Positions 17,197 through 26,478 of a stretch of DNA of 64,000 nt are shown one piece after another. The stretch comes from Pseudomonas putida. Lineage in GTDB: Bacteria > Pseudomonadota > Gammaproteobacteria > Pseudomonadales > Pseudomonadaceae. Every line of letters starts with the position of its first letter. Position 1 is the first letter of the stretch. The DNA is taken from the NCBI GenBank assembly GCA_041879295.1, contig CP047152.1:4035501-4099500 (forward strand), read 5' to 3'. A program made the translations under genes and the position numbers. Under the pieces are notes generated by a model that was not told the origin of the DNA, searched no databases, and saw nothing but the letters and a program-made list of their open reading frames with translations.

Positions 17197-18824
17197 GTCG
17201 CTTCGGCGTCTTGCTCCTCACCCTGCTGTGGGCCGTGCTGGCCCACGCCGAACCGCTGCTGCAGGCCAGCGTCGACCGCACCCGCCTGGAGGCGGGCGAA
17301 AGCCTGGAACTGACCCTGGAAAGCCAGGACGTCACCCAGTTCGGCAAGCCCGACCTGCGCGCCCTGGAAGGTGACTTCGAAGTGCGCGGTACGCGCCAGC
17401 TGAACAGCCTGCACACCCTCGACGGCGAAACCCGCGCCAGCACCCGCTGGATCATCACCCTGCTGCCACGGCGCAGCGGTAGCCTGCGCATACCCGAGCT
17501 GCAACTGGGCCAGTCGCACAGCCAGGCCATCGAACTGCAAGTGCTGCAGGCCGATGCCAGTCGCCAGGAAAACGCTCAGGTATTCATCGAAGCGACCCTC
17601 GACAACCACGACGTCTATGTCCAGGCCCAAGCCGTGCTGACGGTGCGCATCTACCATTCGGTAGCGCTGTACGACGACAGCAGCCTCAGCCCCCTGCAAC
17701 TGGAGAACGCCAAGGTCGAGCCGCTGGGCGAGTCGCGCACGTATGAAAAGGAAATCAACGGCGTGCGTCATGGCGTGATCGAAACCCGCTATGCGGTGTA
17801 TGCCCAGCAAAGCGGTACCCTCGACATCCCGCCGCTGACTTTCACCGCCACGGCAGCCGCCAGCAACGACGAAGCAGCGCAGGCCAATGGTACGGCCCGC
17901 GCCGGCCATCAGGTACAGGTCAGCTCGCTGCCCTTGCGCCTCAACGTACGGCCGATTCCCGCAGCCTGGCCGGCTGGCTTGCCGTGGTTGCCAACCAGCA
18001 GCCTGACCCTGGAAGAGCACTGGAGCCCCGACCCCGGCAGCCAGCAGGTACAGATTGGCGACTCGCTGACGCGCAACATCACCTTGCGTGCCGAAGGCTT
18101 GTCCAGCACCCAACTGCCGCCGCTGCCGGCCACAGAGATCATCGGCCTGCGCCGCTACCCTGACCAACCGTTGTTGCGCAACGAAATCAGCGAACGGGGC
18201 ATGACCGCCAACCGCGAAGAGCGCGAGGCCCTGGTGCCGACCCACAGCGGCACGCTGGCCTTGCCGGCGCTGGAAGTGGCCTGGTGGAACACCCGCGAAG
18301 ATCACCTGGAGCACAGCAGCCTGCCGGCGCGCACGCTGAACGTACAGGACAACCCGGCACTGAGCGCCGACACCCCGGTGGGCGACAACAGCAGCGCCAG
18401 CACCCTGCTGTGGCCGTGGCAGCTGTCCACACTGGTGTTCGCCCTGACCACCGTGCTGGGCTTTGCCCTGTGGTGGCGCGCCCGCTCGCGGCCAGCGGTG
18501 CTGCGCGCCGCGCAGAACGGGCCAAGCCCACGCACCTTGCTGGACGACCTCAAGCGCGCATGCCAGGCCAACGACCCCCAGGCTACGCGCCAGGCGCTGG
18601 ATGCCTGGGCCCGGCAGCAACCGGAAACCCTGGCCGAGATGGCGGCGCGCTTCGTGCCGTTGTCGGATGCGCTGGATGGTTTGAACGGGGCGTTGTACAG
18701 CGAGAGCGGGCAGTATTGGCAGGGTGAAGACTTGTGGCGGGCGATTGGTACCATTCCGCCGGCTGAGCAGGTATTGCTGCCGACGGGCGAAAACGGCAGC
18801 CTGCCGCCGCTTTATCCCAAGTAA
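17193..18824 (+). CDS. BatD family protein
   Basis: The 543-aa protein has a signal peptide (residues 1-19, ending VLAHA), a long periplasmic region of tandem beta-sandwich modules (about 20-400), and one transmembrane helix near 410-430 followed by a cytoplasmic tail. Family marks include EAGESLELTLES near the start and LPLRLNVRPIPA mid-protein. BatD is the usual last gene of moxR-VWA operons; its biochemical role is unknown, possibly as a membrane anchor or adhesin-like partner for the VWA proteins. It overlaps the previous stop by ATGA and ends 7 bp before the first long inverted-repeat element. Confidence 0.9.
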   Translation: MSRFGVLLLTLLWAVLAHAEPLLQASVDRTRLEAGESLELTLESQDVTQFGKPDLRALEGDFEVRGTRQLNSLHTLDGETRASTRWIITLLPRRSGSLRIPELQLGQSHSQAIELQVLQADASRQENAQVFIEATLDNHDVYVQAQAVLTVRIYHSVALYDDSSLSPLQLENAKVEPLGESRTYEKEINGVRHGVIETRYAVYAQQSGTLDIPPLTFTATAAASNDEAAQANGTARAGHQVQVSSLPLRLNVRPIPAAWPAGLPWLPTSSLTLEEHWSPDPGSQQVQIGDSLTRNITLRAEGLSSTQLPPLPATEIIGLRRYPDQPLLRNEISERGMTANREEREALVPTHSGTLALPALEVAWWNTREDHLEHSSLPARTLNVQDNPALSADTPVGDNSSASTLLWPWQLSTLVFALTTVLGFALWWRARSRPAVLRAAQNGPSPRTLLDDLKRACQANDPQATRQALDAWARQQPETLAEMAARFVPLSDALDGLNGALYSESGQYWQGEDLWRAIGTIPPAEQVLLPTGENGSLPPLYPK

Positions 18825-18830
18825 GCCAGC

Positions 18831-19119
18831 AGGTGTTCGCCATAGGGTTTTCAGCGCCTGTGAGATCGAGCGCCGCCCGCGCGGCGCATCGCGAGCTGCG
18901 CTCGCTCCTACGTTTGTTTTTGGCCAGTAACGCCTGTTACAGGCGCGCGCGACCGCTTTGTTTGTACGACGCGATATCGAGCTATGCGCCAAGGCGTACG
19001 CGCGCAAATTTCACAGAAATAACTGGCCCGAAACAAACGTAGGAGCGAGCGCAGCTCGCGATGCGCCGCGCGGGCGGCGCTCGATCTCACAGGCGCTGAA
19101 ATTTTCATGGCGAACACCT
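18831..19119. repeat. long inverted-repeat element, copy A
   Basis: This 289-bp intergenic element has inverted arms of roughly 90 bp. The outermost 13 bp, AGGTGTTCGCCAT, recur inverted at 19107-19119. The inner arm (18862-18919 and inverted at 19031-19088) contains two nested hairpins: GCGCCGC/GCGGCGC, and GCGAGC-TGC-GCTCGC followed by TCCTACG. The second has the layout of a Pseudomonas REP (short GC stem, then CTCCTAC). The core of about 110 bp is shared with copies B and C. It fills most of the gap between batD and sbcD. No transposase or target duplication was seen; open frames crossing it are not genes. Confidence 0.85.
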
Positions 19120-19123
19120 TGTG

Positions 19124-19178
19124 CCCCCAATCCCTCGCCCTCCCCCAATCCCTCCCCCAATCCCTCGCCATGCCCCCC
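19124..19178. repeat. C-rich short tandem repeat upstream of sbcD
   Basis: Three copies of CCCCCAATCCCT begin at 19124, 19142 and 19154, two of them extended by CGCC, then a GCCCCCCGAACCCC tail. It lies immediately after inverted-repeat copy A and about 65 bp before the sbcD start, with the C-rich strand in the sense direction of sbcD. Confidence 0.75.
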
Positions 19179-19244
19179 GAACCCCGCTTGGGTTACCATA
19201 CCGCCCTTTCCCCGCTTGCCCGACTCGACACCAACAGGTCATCC

Positions 19245-20483
19245 ATGCGTCTGTTTCATACCTCCGACTGGCACCTGGGCCAAAGCCTGCACGGCCAGGA
19301 ACGCGATTTCGAACACGCCTGCTTCCTCGACTGGCTGCTCGGCCAGCTACACCTGCGACAGCCGGATGCGCTGCTGATTGCGGGCGACATCTTCGACACC
19401 GTCAACCCGCCGGTCAAAGCCCAGGAACGCCTCTACGACTTCATCGTCCAGGCCCACGAGCAACAGCCCAAGCTGGACATCGTGATGATCGCCGGCAACC
19501 ACGACTCCGGTTCGCGCATCGAGCTGCCCGCCGCGCTCATGCGCCGCCTGCGCACCCATGCACTGGGCCGTGTGCACTGGCTGGACGAGGGCCAGCTGGA
19601 TGCCGAGCGCCTGTTGATTCCGCTGACCAACGGCCGTGGCAAGGTGGCCGCCTGGTGCCTGGCCCTGCCGTTCCTGCGCCCGGCCGAAGTGACCGGCCCG
19701 CAGCTGGGTGACGACTACCTGCAAGGCATCACACAGGTGCACCAGCAACTGATCGCCGCCGCGCAGAAGAAGCGCAAGAAAGACCAGGCGCTAATTGCCA
19801 TCAGCCACGCGCACATGGCCGGTGGTGCGGTGTCGGAAGACTCCGAGCGCAGCCTGATCATCGGTAACGCCGAGGCGCTGCCGGCCAAACTGTTCGACAA
19901 AGCCATCAGCTATGTCGCCCTGGGCCACCTGCACAAGCCGCAGAAGGTCAACCGCGAAGAACGCATCCGCTACAGCGGCTCGCCAATCCCGCTGTCGTTC
20001 GCCGAAATCAACTACCCGCACCAGGTCCTGGAAGTGGAGTTGGACGGCAACGGCCTGGTCAGCGTCGAGCCACGCCCCGTACCACGCGCCGTGGCCCTGC
20101 AACGGGTGGGCCCGGCACCGCTGGGCGAACTGCTGCAGCAACTGGCCGACCTGCCGGTGGTCGACCTGCTCGAAGACCCCAACCGTCAGCCCTGGCTGGA
20201 GGTGCGGGTAATTCTGGATGAGCCGCAGCCCGACCTGCGCCAGCAGATCGAAACCGCGCTTGAAGGCAAGGCGGTACGGTTGATCCGCATCAGCGCCGAA
20301 TACGCTGGCCGCAACAACGCCGAAGACGATGACCTGGCCTTTGTCGAGCTGGCCCAGATGACCCCGCAAGACCTGTTCAGCCGCGCCTGGGAGCAAGCCT
20401 ACGGCAACCCGGCCGACGAGCAGGCGCTGGCCGACTTCGCCCTGCTGTTGCAGGACGTGCAACAGGAAGAGGAACAGCCATGA
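19245..20483 (+). CDS. sbcD: exonuclease SbcD
   Basis: The 412-aa Mre11-type nuclease subunit of SbcCD cleaves hairpins and processes double-strand breaks. Metallophosphoesterase motifs are in order: MRLFHTSDWHLGQ (Asp8, His10), AGDIFDT, IAGNHDSGSR, ISHAHMAGG and YVALGHLHKPQ. The start is ATG 19245, the true family start; in-frame codons back to 19107 would translate the C-rich repeat and are rejected. It overlaps sbcC by ATGA. Notably the gene lies next to a large palindrome, the kind of structure its product attacks when extruded. Confidence 0.95.
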   Translation: MRLFHTSDWHLGQSLHGQERDFEHACFLDWLLGQLHLRQPDALLIAGDIFDTVNPPVKAQERLYDFIVQAHEQQPKLDIVMIAGNHDSGSRIELPAALMRRLRTHALGRVHWLDEGQLDAERLLIPLTNGRGKVAAWCLALPFLRPAEVTGPQLGDDYLQGITQVHQQLIAAAQKKRKKDQALIAISHAHMAGGAVSEDSERSLIIGNAEALPAKLFDKAISYVALGHLHKPQKVNREERIRYSGSPIPLSFAEINYPHQVLEVELDGNGLVSVEPRPVPRAVALQRVGPAPLGELLQQLADLPVVDLLEDPNRQPWLEVRVILDEPQPDLRQQIETALEGKAVRLIRISAEYAGRNNAEDDDLAFVELAQMTPQDLFSRAWEQAYGNPADEQALADFALLLQDVQQEEEQP

Positions 20484-23400
20484 AGATTCTCGCCATCCGC
20501 CTGAAGAACCTGGCATCGCTGGCCGGCCCGATCGACATCGATTTCACCGCAGAACCGTTGGCCAGCGCTGGCCTGTTCGCCATCACCGGGCCAACCGGCG
20601 CCGGCAAGAGCACCCTGCTTGACGCCCTGTGCCTGGCGCTGTTCGGCACCGTGCCGCGCCTCAATGACATTGGCCGTGAGGCCAAGGTGCCAGATGCCGA
20701 CGGCGAAATACCCACTTCCGACCCGCGCAACCTGCTGCGCCGCGGCACCGGCAGCGGTTTTGCCGAGGTCGACTTTGTCGGTATCGACGGCCGCCGCTAC
20801 CGCGCCCGCTGGGAAGCCAACCGCGCCCGCGACAAGGCCAACGGCAAACTGCAACACAGCCGTCAGAGCTTCTACGACCTCGACAGCGAGCAGGTGCTCG
20901 GCAGTGGCAAAAACGAATACAAGCAACTGGTAGAAGCCCGCCTGGGCCTGAATTTCGAACAGTTCACCCGTGCGGTGATGCTGGCCCAGAGCGAGTTCGG
21001 CGCGTTCCTCAAGGCCGACGACAAAGACCGCAGCGAGCTGCTGGAAAAACTCACCAACACCGCAATCTACACCCGCCTGGGCCAGCGTGCCTTCAGCAAG
21101 GCGCGTGAAGCCGGCGAGGCGCACAACGCCCTGAAAGAACGCGCCAGCCACCTGCTGCCGATGGCTGCCGAGGCCCGTGCCGAGCTCGACCAGCGCCTGG
21201 AGCAGGCGCAGCAGCAGTTCAAGGCCGACCAGGCCGGCGAGCGCCAGCTGGAGCAGCAACGCAACTGGCTGAATGAACAACGCCAGCTACAGGCCCAACA
21301 CGCCGAAGCCAGTACCACGCTGCAGGCCGCCGAACTGGACTGGCAACAGCTGGCCGAACAACGCCTGGACCTGGCACGCCTGGAGCGCCTGGCCCCACAG
21401 CGTCACCAGTTCCACCGCCGACAGGCCCTGAGCGCACAGTTGGCGCCAGTGGCCGCGAAAATGGCCGAACAGCAACAGCAGCAAGCCGAACTGCAGGTGC
21501 GCACCCACGAACTCGAACAGGCGCTGGACACTGCGCGCCAAGCGCTTGCCGACCGCCAGGCCGAGCACGGCGAGAACGCGCCGCGCCTGCGCCAGGCTTT
21601 TGCCGCGCAGGACAGTCTGGCGCGCCTGGACCAGGAGCTGGCCGCCCAGCGCAGCATCGGCCAGCAGGCGCAACAGCAAGTCGCTGACGGCCAGCAGCAA
21701 CTGCAGCAGCTGGAAGACAACCAGCAGCGCAGCATTCAGCAGCTGGCGCAGATCGACACCGCGCTTGCCGACAGCCAGCACCTGGCGGGCCTGGCCAATG
21801 CCTGGCACGCCTACCTGCCGCAACTGAAGCAGGTGATGCTGATCGGTGGCCGCCTGACCAAGGGCCGAGAAGAGCTACCCGGCCTGCAGGCCCAGGCTAG
21901 CCAGGCCAATGCACACTTGCAGGCCGAGCGCGACGCCTACGACCTGTTGTTCCGTGAAGCCAAGGCCGAGCCCCAGGCCCTGGCCGAACAGATCGACCTG
22001 CTCGGCGGCATGCTGCAGGACAACCGCAAACAGCAGCGCGCCGTAGAGGAAATGTCACGCCTGCACGGCCGTGAACAGGAGCTGCGCCAGCAGTTGGACG
22101 CCCTGCGCGACCGCCAGCAGCAGGCCATGCTGCAACGCCAGCAACTGATTACCGAAGGCACCGCCGCCAAGGCCGAACTGGAGGCCGCCGAACAGGCGTT
22201 GACGCTCACCCGTCAACTGCTGGAACGGCAACGTCTGGCACGCAACACCAGCGTCGAAGAACTGCGTGGCCAACTGCGTGACGGCGAACCCTGCCCGGTC
22301 TGTGGCAGCGCCGAACACCCGTTCCATCAGCCAGAAGCATTGCTGCAGAGCCTGGGTCGCCATGACCAGGCCGAAGAGCACGCCGCGCAGAAGCAGGTCG
22401 AAACGCTCAACAGCAAGCTGGTAGAGCTGCGTACCCAACTGGGCGTGGTCAATGCCCAGCTCAAGGACTTCCAGCAGCAACACCAGCAACTGGGCGAACA
22501 GTTGCAACCGTTGGTGGCCCAGGTACAGGCCCACAGCCTGTGGCCAGCCCTCGCCCCACAGGACGACAAAGCCCGTCGCGCCTGGCTCGACAGCCAGCTG
22601 CGTCGCCTGGATGAAGAAATCAGCCAGGACGAGAAACGCCAGAGCGCTCTGTTAGCCCTGCAAAAAGACGCCGCCCGCCTGAACCAGCAATTGCAGGCGG
22701 CCCACGACGCCCAGCAGCAGGCCCAGCGCCATCTGGAGCAGCAGCACCAGGCCCTGGCCAACGATGAGCAACAGTTGCAGCAAGGCCTTGACGACCTGGC
22801 CGGCGTCTTGCCCAAGGAAGCCCTCAAGGCCCTGAACGAAGACCCGGCCAATGCCTTCCTCGCCCTCGACCAGCAGATTGCCCAGCGCCTGCAGCAACTG
22901 GAACAGCGCAAGGACGAACTGGAAGAACAGCAAGCACGCCAAACCCAGCTGGACAAGCTGCGTGACCAACAGCAGGCGCGCGTGCAAGGCCAGCAGCAGT
23001 TGCAGCAGACACTGGCCGCCCTCGAGGAGCAACGCCAACAAGCCCTGGCCTCACTCGGCGAACTGCTCGGCGAGCATGCCAGCGCCGAAGCCTGGCAACA
23101 GCACATGGACAGCGCGCTGGAACACGCCCGCGCCCTTGCCGCCGATACCGCCCAACGCCTGCAGGAACTGCGCACCCAAGGCGTACAACTGGCCAGCGAA
23201 CTCAAGGCCAATGCCCAGCAGCAACAGGCGCTGGACAGCGAGTGCCAGCAACTGCAAGGCCAGATCGCACAATGGCGCAGCGAGCATCCAGAACTGGATG
23301 ACGCCGGGCTGGATCGCCTGCTGGCCATGGATGACGCCCAGGTGAATGAACTGCGTCAGCGCGTCCAAAGTGCCGAAAAGGCCATCGAACAAGGCCGCGT

Positions 23401-24124
23401 GCTGCTGCAGGAACGTGAGCAGCGCCTGCAACAACACGCCGCACAAATGACCGTGGACACCTCGGCCGAAGCCTTGGAGCACGCCCTGACCGAGCTGCGC
23501 GGGCGCCTGGCCAACCATGAGCAGCAGTGCGCCGAATTGCGCGCGCAACAGGCCGACGACCAGCGCCGGCAGCAAGCCCACCAGGCGCTGGCGGCCGAAA
23601 TCGAACAGGCCCACCAACAGTGGCAACGCTGGGCCCGCCTCAATGCCCTGATCGGTTCGGCCTCGGGCGATGTGTTCCGCAAGATCGCCCAGGGTTACAA
23701 CCTCGACCTGCTGCTGCACCACGCCAACGCCCAGCTACGTCAGCTGGCCCGCCGCTACCGCCTGAAACGCGGCGGCAGCGCCCTTGGCCTGCTGGTGCTG
23801 GACACCGAGATGGGCGACGAACTGCGTTCGGTGCACTCGTTGTCGGGCGGGGAAACCTTCCTGGTGTCGCTGGCCCTGGCCTTGGGCCTCGCGTCGATGG
23901 CTTCCAGCACCCTGCGTATCGAATCGTTGTTCATCGACGAAGGCTTCGGCAGCCTCGACCCCGAGTCACTGCAGTTGGCAATGGACGCCCTCGACGGCTT
24001 GCAAGCCCAGGGTCGCAAAGTGGCGGTGATTTCCCACGTACAGGAAATGCACGAGCGGATCCCGGTACAGATCCAGGTACGGCGCCAGGGTAATGGCCTG
24101 AGTGACGTGGAGGTGTGCGGGTGA
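20480..24124 (+). CDS. sbcC: exonuclease SbcC (SMC-like ATPase)
   Basis: The 1214-aa Rad50-type ATPase partners SbcD. Walker A GPTGAGKST is at 37-45. Long Gln/Ala-rich coiled coils span about 190-590 and 625-1040, and the zinc-hook apex CPVC is at 605-608. The C-terminal lobe has the ABC signature HSLSGGETFLVSLALALG and Walker B LFIDEGFGSLDPES. Length is in the upper range for SbcC. It is translationally coupled to sbcD upstream and, by a GTGA overlap, to the glutathione transferase gene downstream. Confidence 0.95.
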   Translation: MKILAIRLKNLASLAGPIDIDFTAEPLASAGLFAITGPTGAGKSTLLDALCLALFGTVPRLNDIGREAKVPDADGEIPTSDPRNLLRRGTGSGFAEVDFVGIDGRRYRARWEANRARDKANGKLQHSRQSFYDLDSEQVLGSGKNEYKQLVEARLGLNFEQFTRAVMLAQSEFGAFLKADDKDRSELLEKLTNTAIYTRLGQRAFSKAREAGEAHNALKERASHLLPMAAEARAELDQRLEQAQQQFKADQAGERQLEQQRNWLNEQRQLQAQHAEASTTLQAAELDWQQLAEQRLDLARLERLAPQRHQFHRRQALSAQLAPVAAKMAEQQQQQAELQVRTHELEQALDTARQALADRQAEHGENAPRLRQAFAAQDSLARLDQELAAQRSIGQQAQQQVADGQQQLQQLEDNQQRSIQQLAQIDTALADSQHLAGLANAWHAYLPQLKQVMLIGGRLTKGREELPGLQAQASQANAHLQAERDAYDLLFREAKAEPQALAEQIDLLGGMLQDNRKQQRAVEEMSRLHGREQELRQQLDALRDRQQQAMLQRQQLITEGTAAKAELEAAEQALTLTRQLLERQRLARNTSVEELRGQLRDGEPCPVCGSAEHPFHQPEALLQSLGRHDQAEEHAAQKQVETLNSKLVELRTQLGVVNAQLKDFQQQHQQLGEQLQPLVAQVQAHSLWPALAPQDDKARRAWLDSQLRRLDEEISQDEKRQSALLALQKDAARLNQQLQAAHDAQQQAQRHLEQQHQALANDEQQLQQGLDDLAGVLPKEALKALNEDPANAFLALDQQIAQRLQQLEQRKDELEEQQARQTQLDKLRDQQQARVQGQQQLQQTLAALEEQRQQALASLGELLGEHASAEAWQQHMDSALEHARALAADTAQRLQELRTQGVQLASELKANAQQQQALDSECQQLQGQIAQWRSEHPELDDAGLDRLLAMDDAQVNELRQRVQSAEKAIEQGRVLLQEREQRLQQHAAQMTVDTSAEALEHALTELRGRLANHEQQCAELRAQQADDQRRQQAHQALAAEIEQAHQQWQRWARLNALIGSASGDVFRKIAQGYNLDLLLHHANAQLRQLARRYRLKRGGSALGLLVLDTEMGDELRSVHSLSGGETFLVSLALALGLASMASSTLRIESLFIDEGFGSLDPESLQLAMDALDGLQAQGRKVAVISHVQEMHERIPVQIQVRRQGNGLSDVEVCG

Positions 24125-24714
24125 TCCTCTACTCGTTCCGCCGCTGCCCGTGGGCCATGCGCGCGCGCCTGGCCCTGCGCTATGCCGGCTGCGAAGTGGA
24201 GATCTGCGAAGTGGCGATGAAGAACAAGCCGGCAGAACTGCTGGCCTTGTCGCCCAAGGGCACGGTACCGGTGCTGGACACCGGTGCAGGGGTGCTGGAA
24301 GAGAGCCTGGACATCATGCGCTGGGCGCTGACGCAACACGACCCGCAGGACTGGCGGCTACAGGCCAACCCTGCGGCTGCGCAGCAGGCTGAAACGCTGA
24401 TTGCGCGCAATGACACCACGTTCAAGGCGCACGTGAACCTGTACAAGTATGCCGAACGTTACCCGGAGCATTCCCGCGAACATTACCGCCAGCAGGCCGA
24501 GGCCTGGCTGGCGGAGCTCGAAGGCCTGCTGGTGGGGCGGGCTTACCTGCTGGCCGACCACCCGAGCCTGGCCGATGCCGCGTTGCTGCCGCTGATGCGC
24601 CAGTTTGCCGGGGTTGAACCGCAGTGGTTCGCCGAGGCGGCTTATCCACGGGTGCGCAGTTGGCTGGAGGGGTGGCTGGCTTCGGAGCTGTTCAAGGCCG
24701 TCATGGCCAGGTGA
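24121..24714 (+). CDS. glutathione S-transferase family protein
   Basis: The 197-aa protein starts MILYSFRRCPWAMRARLALR, a thioredoxin-fold N-terminus with a possible thiol site at Cys9, then KGTVPVLDTG for glutathione backbone binding and an all-helical C-terminal domain with the ADHPSLADAALLP motif. The start is GTG 24121: it overlaps the sbcC stop (GTGA), and a perfect GGAGG lies 7 nt upstream within sbcC. This coupling places it in the sbcDC operon. A protective or redox function alongside DNA repair is inferred, not shown. Confidence 0.9.
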   Translation: MILYSFRRCPWAMRARLALRYAGCEVEICEVAMKNKPAELLALSPKGTVPVLDTGAGVLEESLDIMRWALTQHDPQDWRLQANPAAAQQAETLIARNDTTFKAHVNLYKYAERYPEHSREHYRQQAEAWLAELEGLLVGRAYLLADHPSLADAALLPLMRQFAGVEPQWFAEAAYPRVRSWLEGWLASELFKAVMAR

Positions 24715-24760
24715 ATGTGTGGGGCGGCCAAGCGCCTGGCGGGGGTTTGATGTAGGGTTT

Positions 24761-24988
24761 GAGATCGAGCGCCGCCCGCGCGGCGCATCGCGAGCTGCGC
24801 TCGCTCCTACGTTTGTTTCGGGCCAATTATGCCTGTGGGATTTGCGCGCGAACGCCTTGGCGCATGACGCGATATCGCGTAGTACAGACAAGGCGGTCGC
24901 GCGCAGCAGCCCAAGGCGTTACTGGCCCGAAACAAACGTAGGAGCGAGCGCAGCTCGCGATGCGCCGCGCGGGCGGCGCTCGCTATCC
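24761..24988. repeat. long inverted-repeat element, copy B
   Basis: This element of about 228 bp has the same arms as copy A, starting GAGATCGAGCGCCGCC at 24761, with the inverted arm at about 24930-24985. The core is homologous to that of copies A and C but in the opposite orientation, best seen by reverse-complementing 24820-24930. It occupies nearly the whole 312-bp gap between the GST gene and the lactonase gene, which converge here, so it may also act as a transcription barrier. The right arm end has diverged (CGCTATC in place of CGATCTC). Confidence 0.85.
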
Positions 24989-25026
24989 CAGGCGCTAAAA
25001 ATCCAACGCCGAACCCTCACAAATCA

Positions 25027-26157
25027 TCACTCGATGAACTTCAGGTCCGAAGGCGCGTCCTGCGCCATGGTCTGCACGGTTTCCCCCAACTTGCCAGTCA
25101 AGAGATCACGGCGCATGACCACGATCTGGTTGCTCTTCTGGTTGGCCACCAGAAGGAATTTGCCGCTAGGGTCCAGGGCAAATTCGCGGGGATGGTCGCC
25201 TTCCACGGAGCGGCGCTGCACGAACGTCAACTGGCCGTCATTCTTGCCAACAGCAAACACCAGGATTTCATTCGCCGTACCACGGTTGCTCACGTACAGG
25301 AAGCGGCCGTCTGCCGACAGGTGCAGGCCTCCCGCTGCCTTGGCCGCTGCATCCTGCAGCTCGGTCAGCGGCAGACGTTGACGCTCAAGCAGAGCAGCAT
25401 CCTCGACATCGAACATCACCACTTCGCCACTCATTTCCAGCGTCAGGTAGGCATGCTGGCCCTTGGCGTCGAACAGCAGGTGACGGGGCCCACTGCCTGG
25501 CGGCAAGGCCACCGAGGCCGGGATTGCCGGGCTCAATGGTTTGTCCACACTGGCGCCGTCATAGCGGTAGATGAATACCTTGTCCGCGCCCAGGTCGCAG
25601 GCATACACATGCTGGCCGTTGGGCGACAGCACCAGTGCGTGCACATGGGCACCGGCCTGGCGTTCGGGGTTGACGCCACTCGCCTTGTGCCGAGCCTGTT
25701 GCACCACGGCTTTGAGCTTGCCGTCCCTGGCCACCGGGATGACCACCAGGCTGCCGCCAGGGTCAGGCTTTACCGCGTAGTTGGCCACGAACAGATAACG
25801 CTGGTCACGACTGAGGCTGGCGTGAGTCGGTTCGTCACCGTGGGTGACCACCTGGTTGAGCGGCTTGAGCTCGCCCTTGGTGCTGACGCTGAAACTGCTG
25901 GCATGGCCACCCGGGGTTTCATTGACCACGAACAGCTGGCGCTGGTCGGCCGACAGCACAAGCCATGAAGGGTTGACGCTCTTGACCACTTGTTGCGGCG
26001 TGGGGTCGATGCGGCCAGCCTTGTCGTCGAACTGATAGCGGTAGATACCCTGGCTCGCGCCATCGGTGTAGCTGCCCACCAGCAACGTCGAGGCGTGGGC
26101 GTGGATAGTCAGGCTCATCAGGCTAGCGGTCAGCAGGTTCGTCCAGGTCCGGTTCAT
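25027..26157 (-). CDS. lactonase-family beta-propeller protein, exported
   Basis: The 376-aa protein resembles the 6-phosphogluconolactonase/YkgB-type seven-bladed propeller family, with repeated VSNRGTANEILVF, LVGSYTDGASQGIYRY, PNGQHVYACDLGADK and DPSGKFLLVANQKSNQIVV segments. A signal peptide (residues 1-22, ending LTIHAHA) points to periplasmic location, so it is unlikely to act in the cytoplasmic pentose phosphate pathway. ATG 26157 (MNRTW) was chosen; in-frame ATGs at 26166, 26169 and 26187 are possible. The start overlaps the end of the small upstream gene by 35 bp, suggesting coupling. Confidence 0.85.
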   Translation of the reverse strand: MNRTWTNLLTASLMSLTIHAHASTLLVGSYTDGASQGIYRYQFDDKAGRIDPTPQQVVKSVNPSWLVLSADQRQLFVVNETPGGHASSFSVSTKGELKPLNQVVTHGDEPTHASLSRDQRYLFVANYAVKPDPGGSLVVIPVARDGKLKAVVQQARHKASGVNPERQAGAHVHALVLSPNGQHVYACDLGADKVFIYRYDGASVDKPLSPAIPASVALPPGSGPRHLLFDAKGQHAYLTLEMSGEVVMFDVEDAALLERQRLPLTELQDAAAKAAGGLHLSADGRFLYVSNRGTANEILVFAVGKNDGQLTFVQRRSVEGDHPREFALDPSGKFLLVANQKSNQIVVMRRDLLTGKLGETVQTMAQDAPSDLKFIE

Positions 26158-26413
26158 CTTGGTCATCATCCGGGGCGCGAAAGGCACTCATACAGACTAG
26201 TCGATGCGCGCCGTTGGCATCGTCGAGTTGCCACTCGTCTCCGGTGGCGATGGCGGCAGCGACTTGCTCGGGGGTGAACGACCAGCGACGCAATTGGCGG
26301 CCGTCCATGCATTCGACAGTGAGGCCGGTTTCATCGGCGGTGAAGTCGAAGGCGTGCAGGCCGTCGATCAGAAGCATATCGCAGGACTGCAGGGCGGTAG
26401 CGAGGGGGGACAT
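26123..26413 (-). CDS. small conserved Pseudomonas protein (possibly DUF5629)
   Basis: An ATG at 26413 opens a 96-aa frame beginning MSPLATALQSCDMLLIDGLH, with DGRQLRRWSFTPEQ in the middle and a very acidic tail (DDDQDEPDLDEPADR). It resembles small Pseudomonas proteins I recall as DUF5629, but the family name is from memory and uncertain. No signal peptide or membrane helix. Its end overlaps the lactonase start. No function can be assigned. Confidence 0.75.
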   Translation of the reverse strand: MSPLATALQSCDMLLIDGLHAFDFTADETGLTVECMDGRQLRRWSFTPEQVAAAIATGDEWQLDDANGAHRLVCMSAFRAPDDDQDEPDLDEPADR

Positions 26414-26451
26414 AGGGGTACCAATCTGAAATGAGTCGGCAGTATAACCTT

Positions 26452-26471
26452 GGGGCCGCAACGCGGCCCCC
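26452..26471 (-). terminator. hairpin downstream of the MMPL gene
   Basis: GGGGCCGC-AAC-GCGGCCCC forms a perfect 8-bp stem 8 bp beyond the stop of the leftward MMPL gene. There is no U-tract, so this may be a weak terminator or a processing barrier. Confidence 0.45.
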
Positions 26472-26478
26472 CCTGCAA

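Noticed and set aside
17178..19007. A long open frame opposite batD running into inverted-repeat copy A
   Set aside because: It begins inside the repeat and antiparallels the well-supported batD gene.
18833..19377. Short Arg/Ala-rich open frames within the long inverted-repeat elements (similar peptides at all three copies)
   Set aside because: The shared peptides come from the repeated DNA arms and read in both directions of a palindrome; no start signal or domain.
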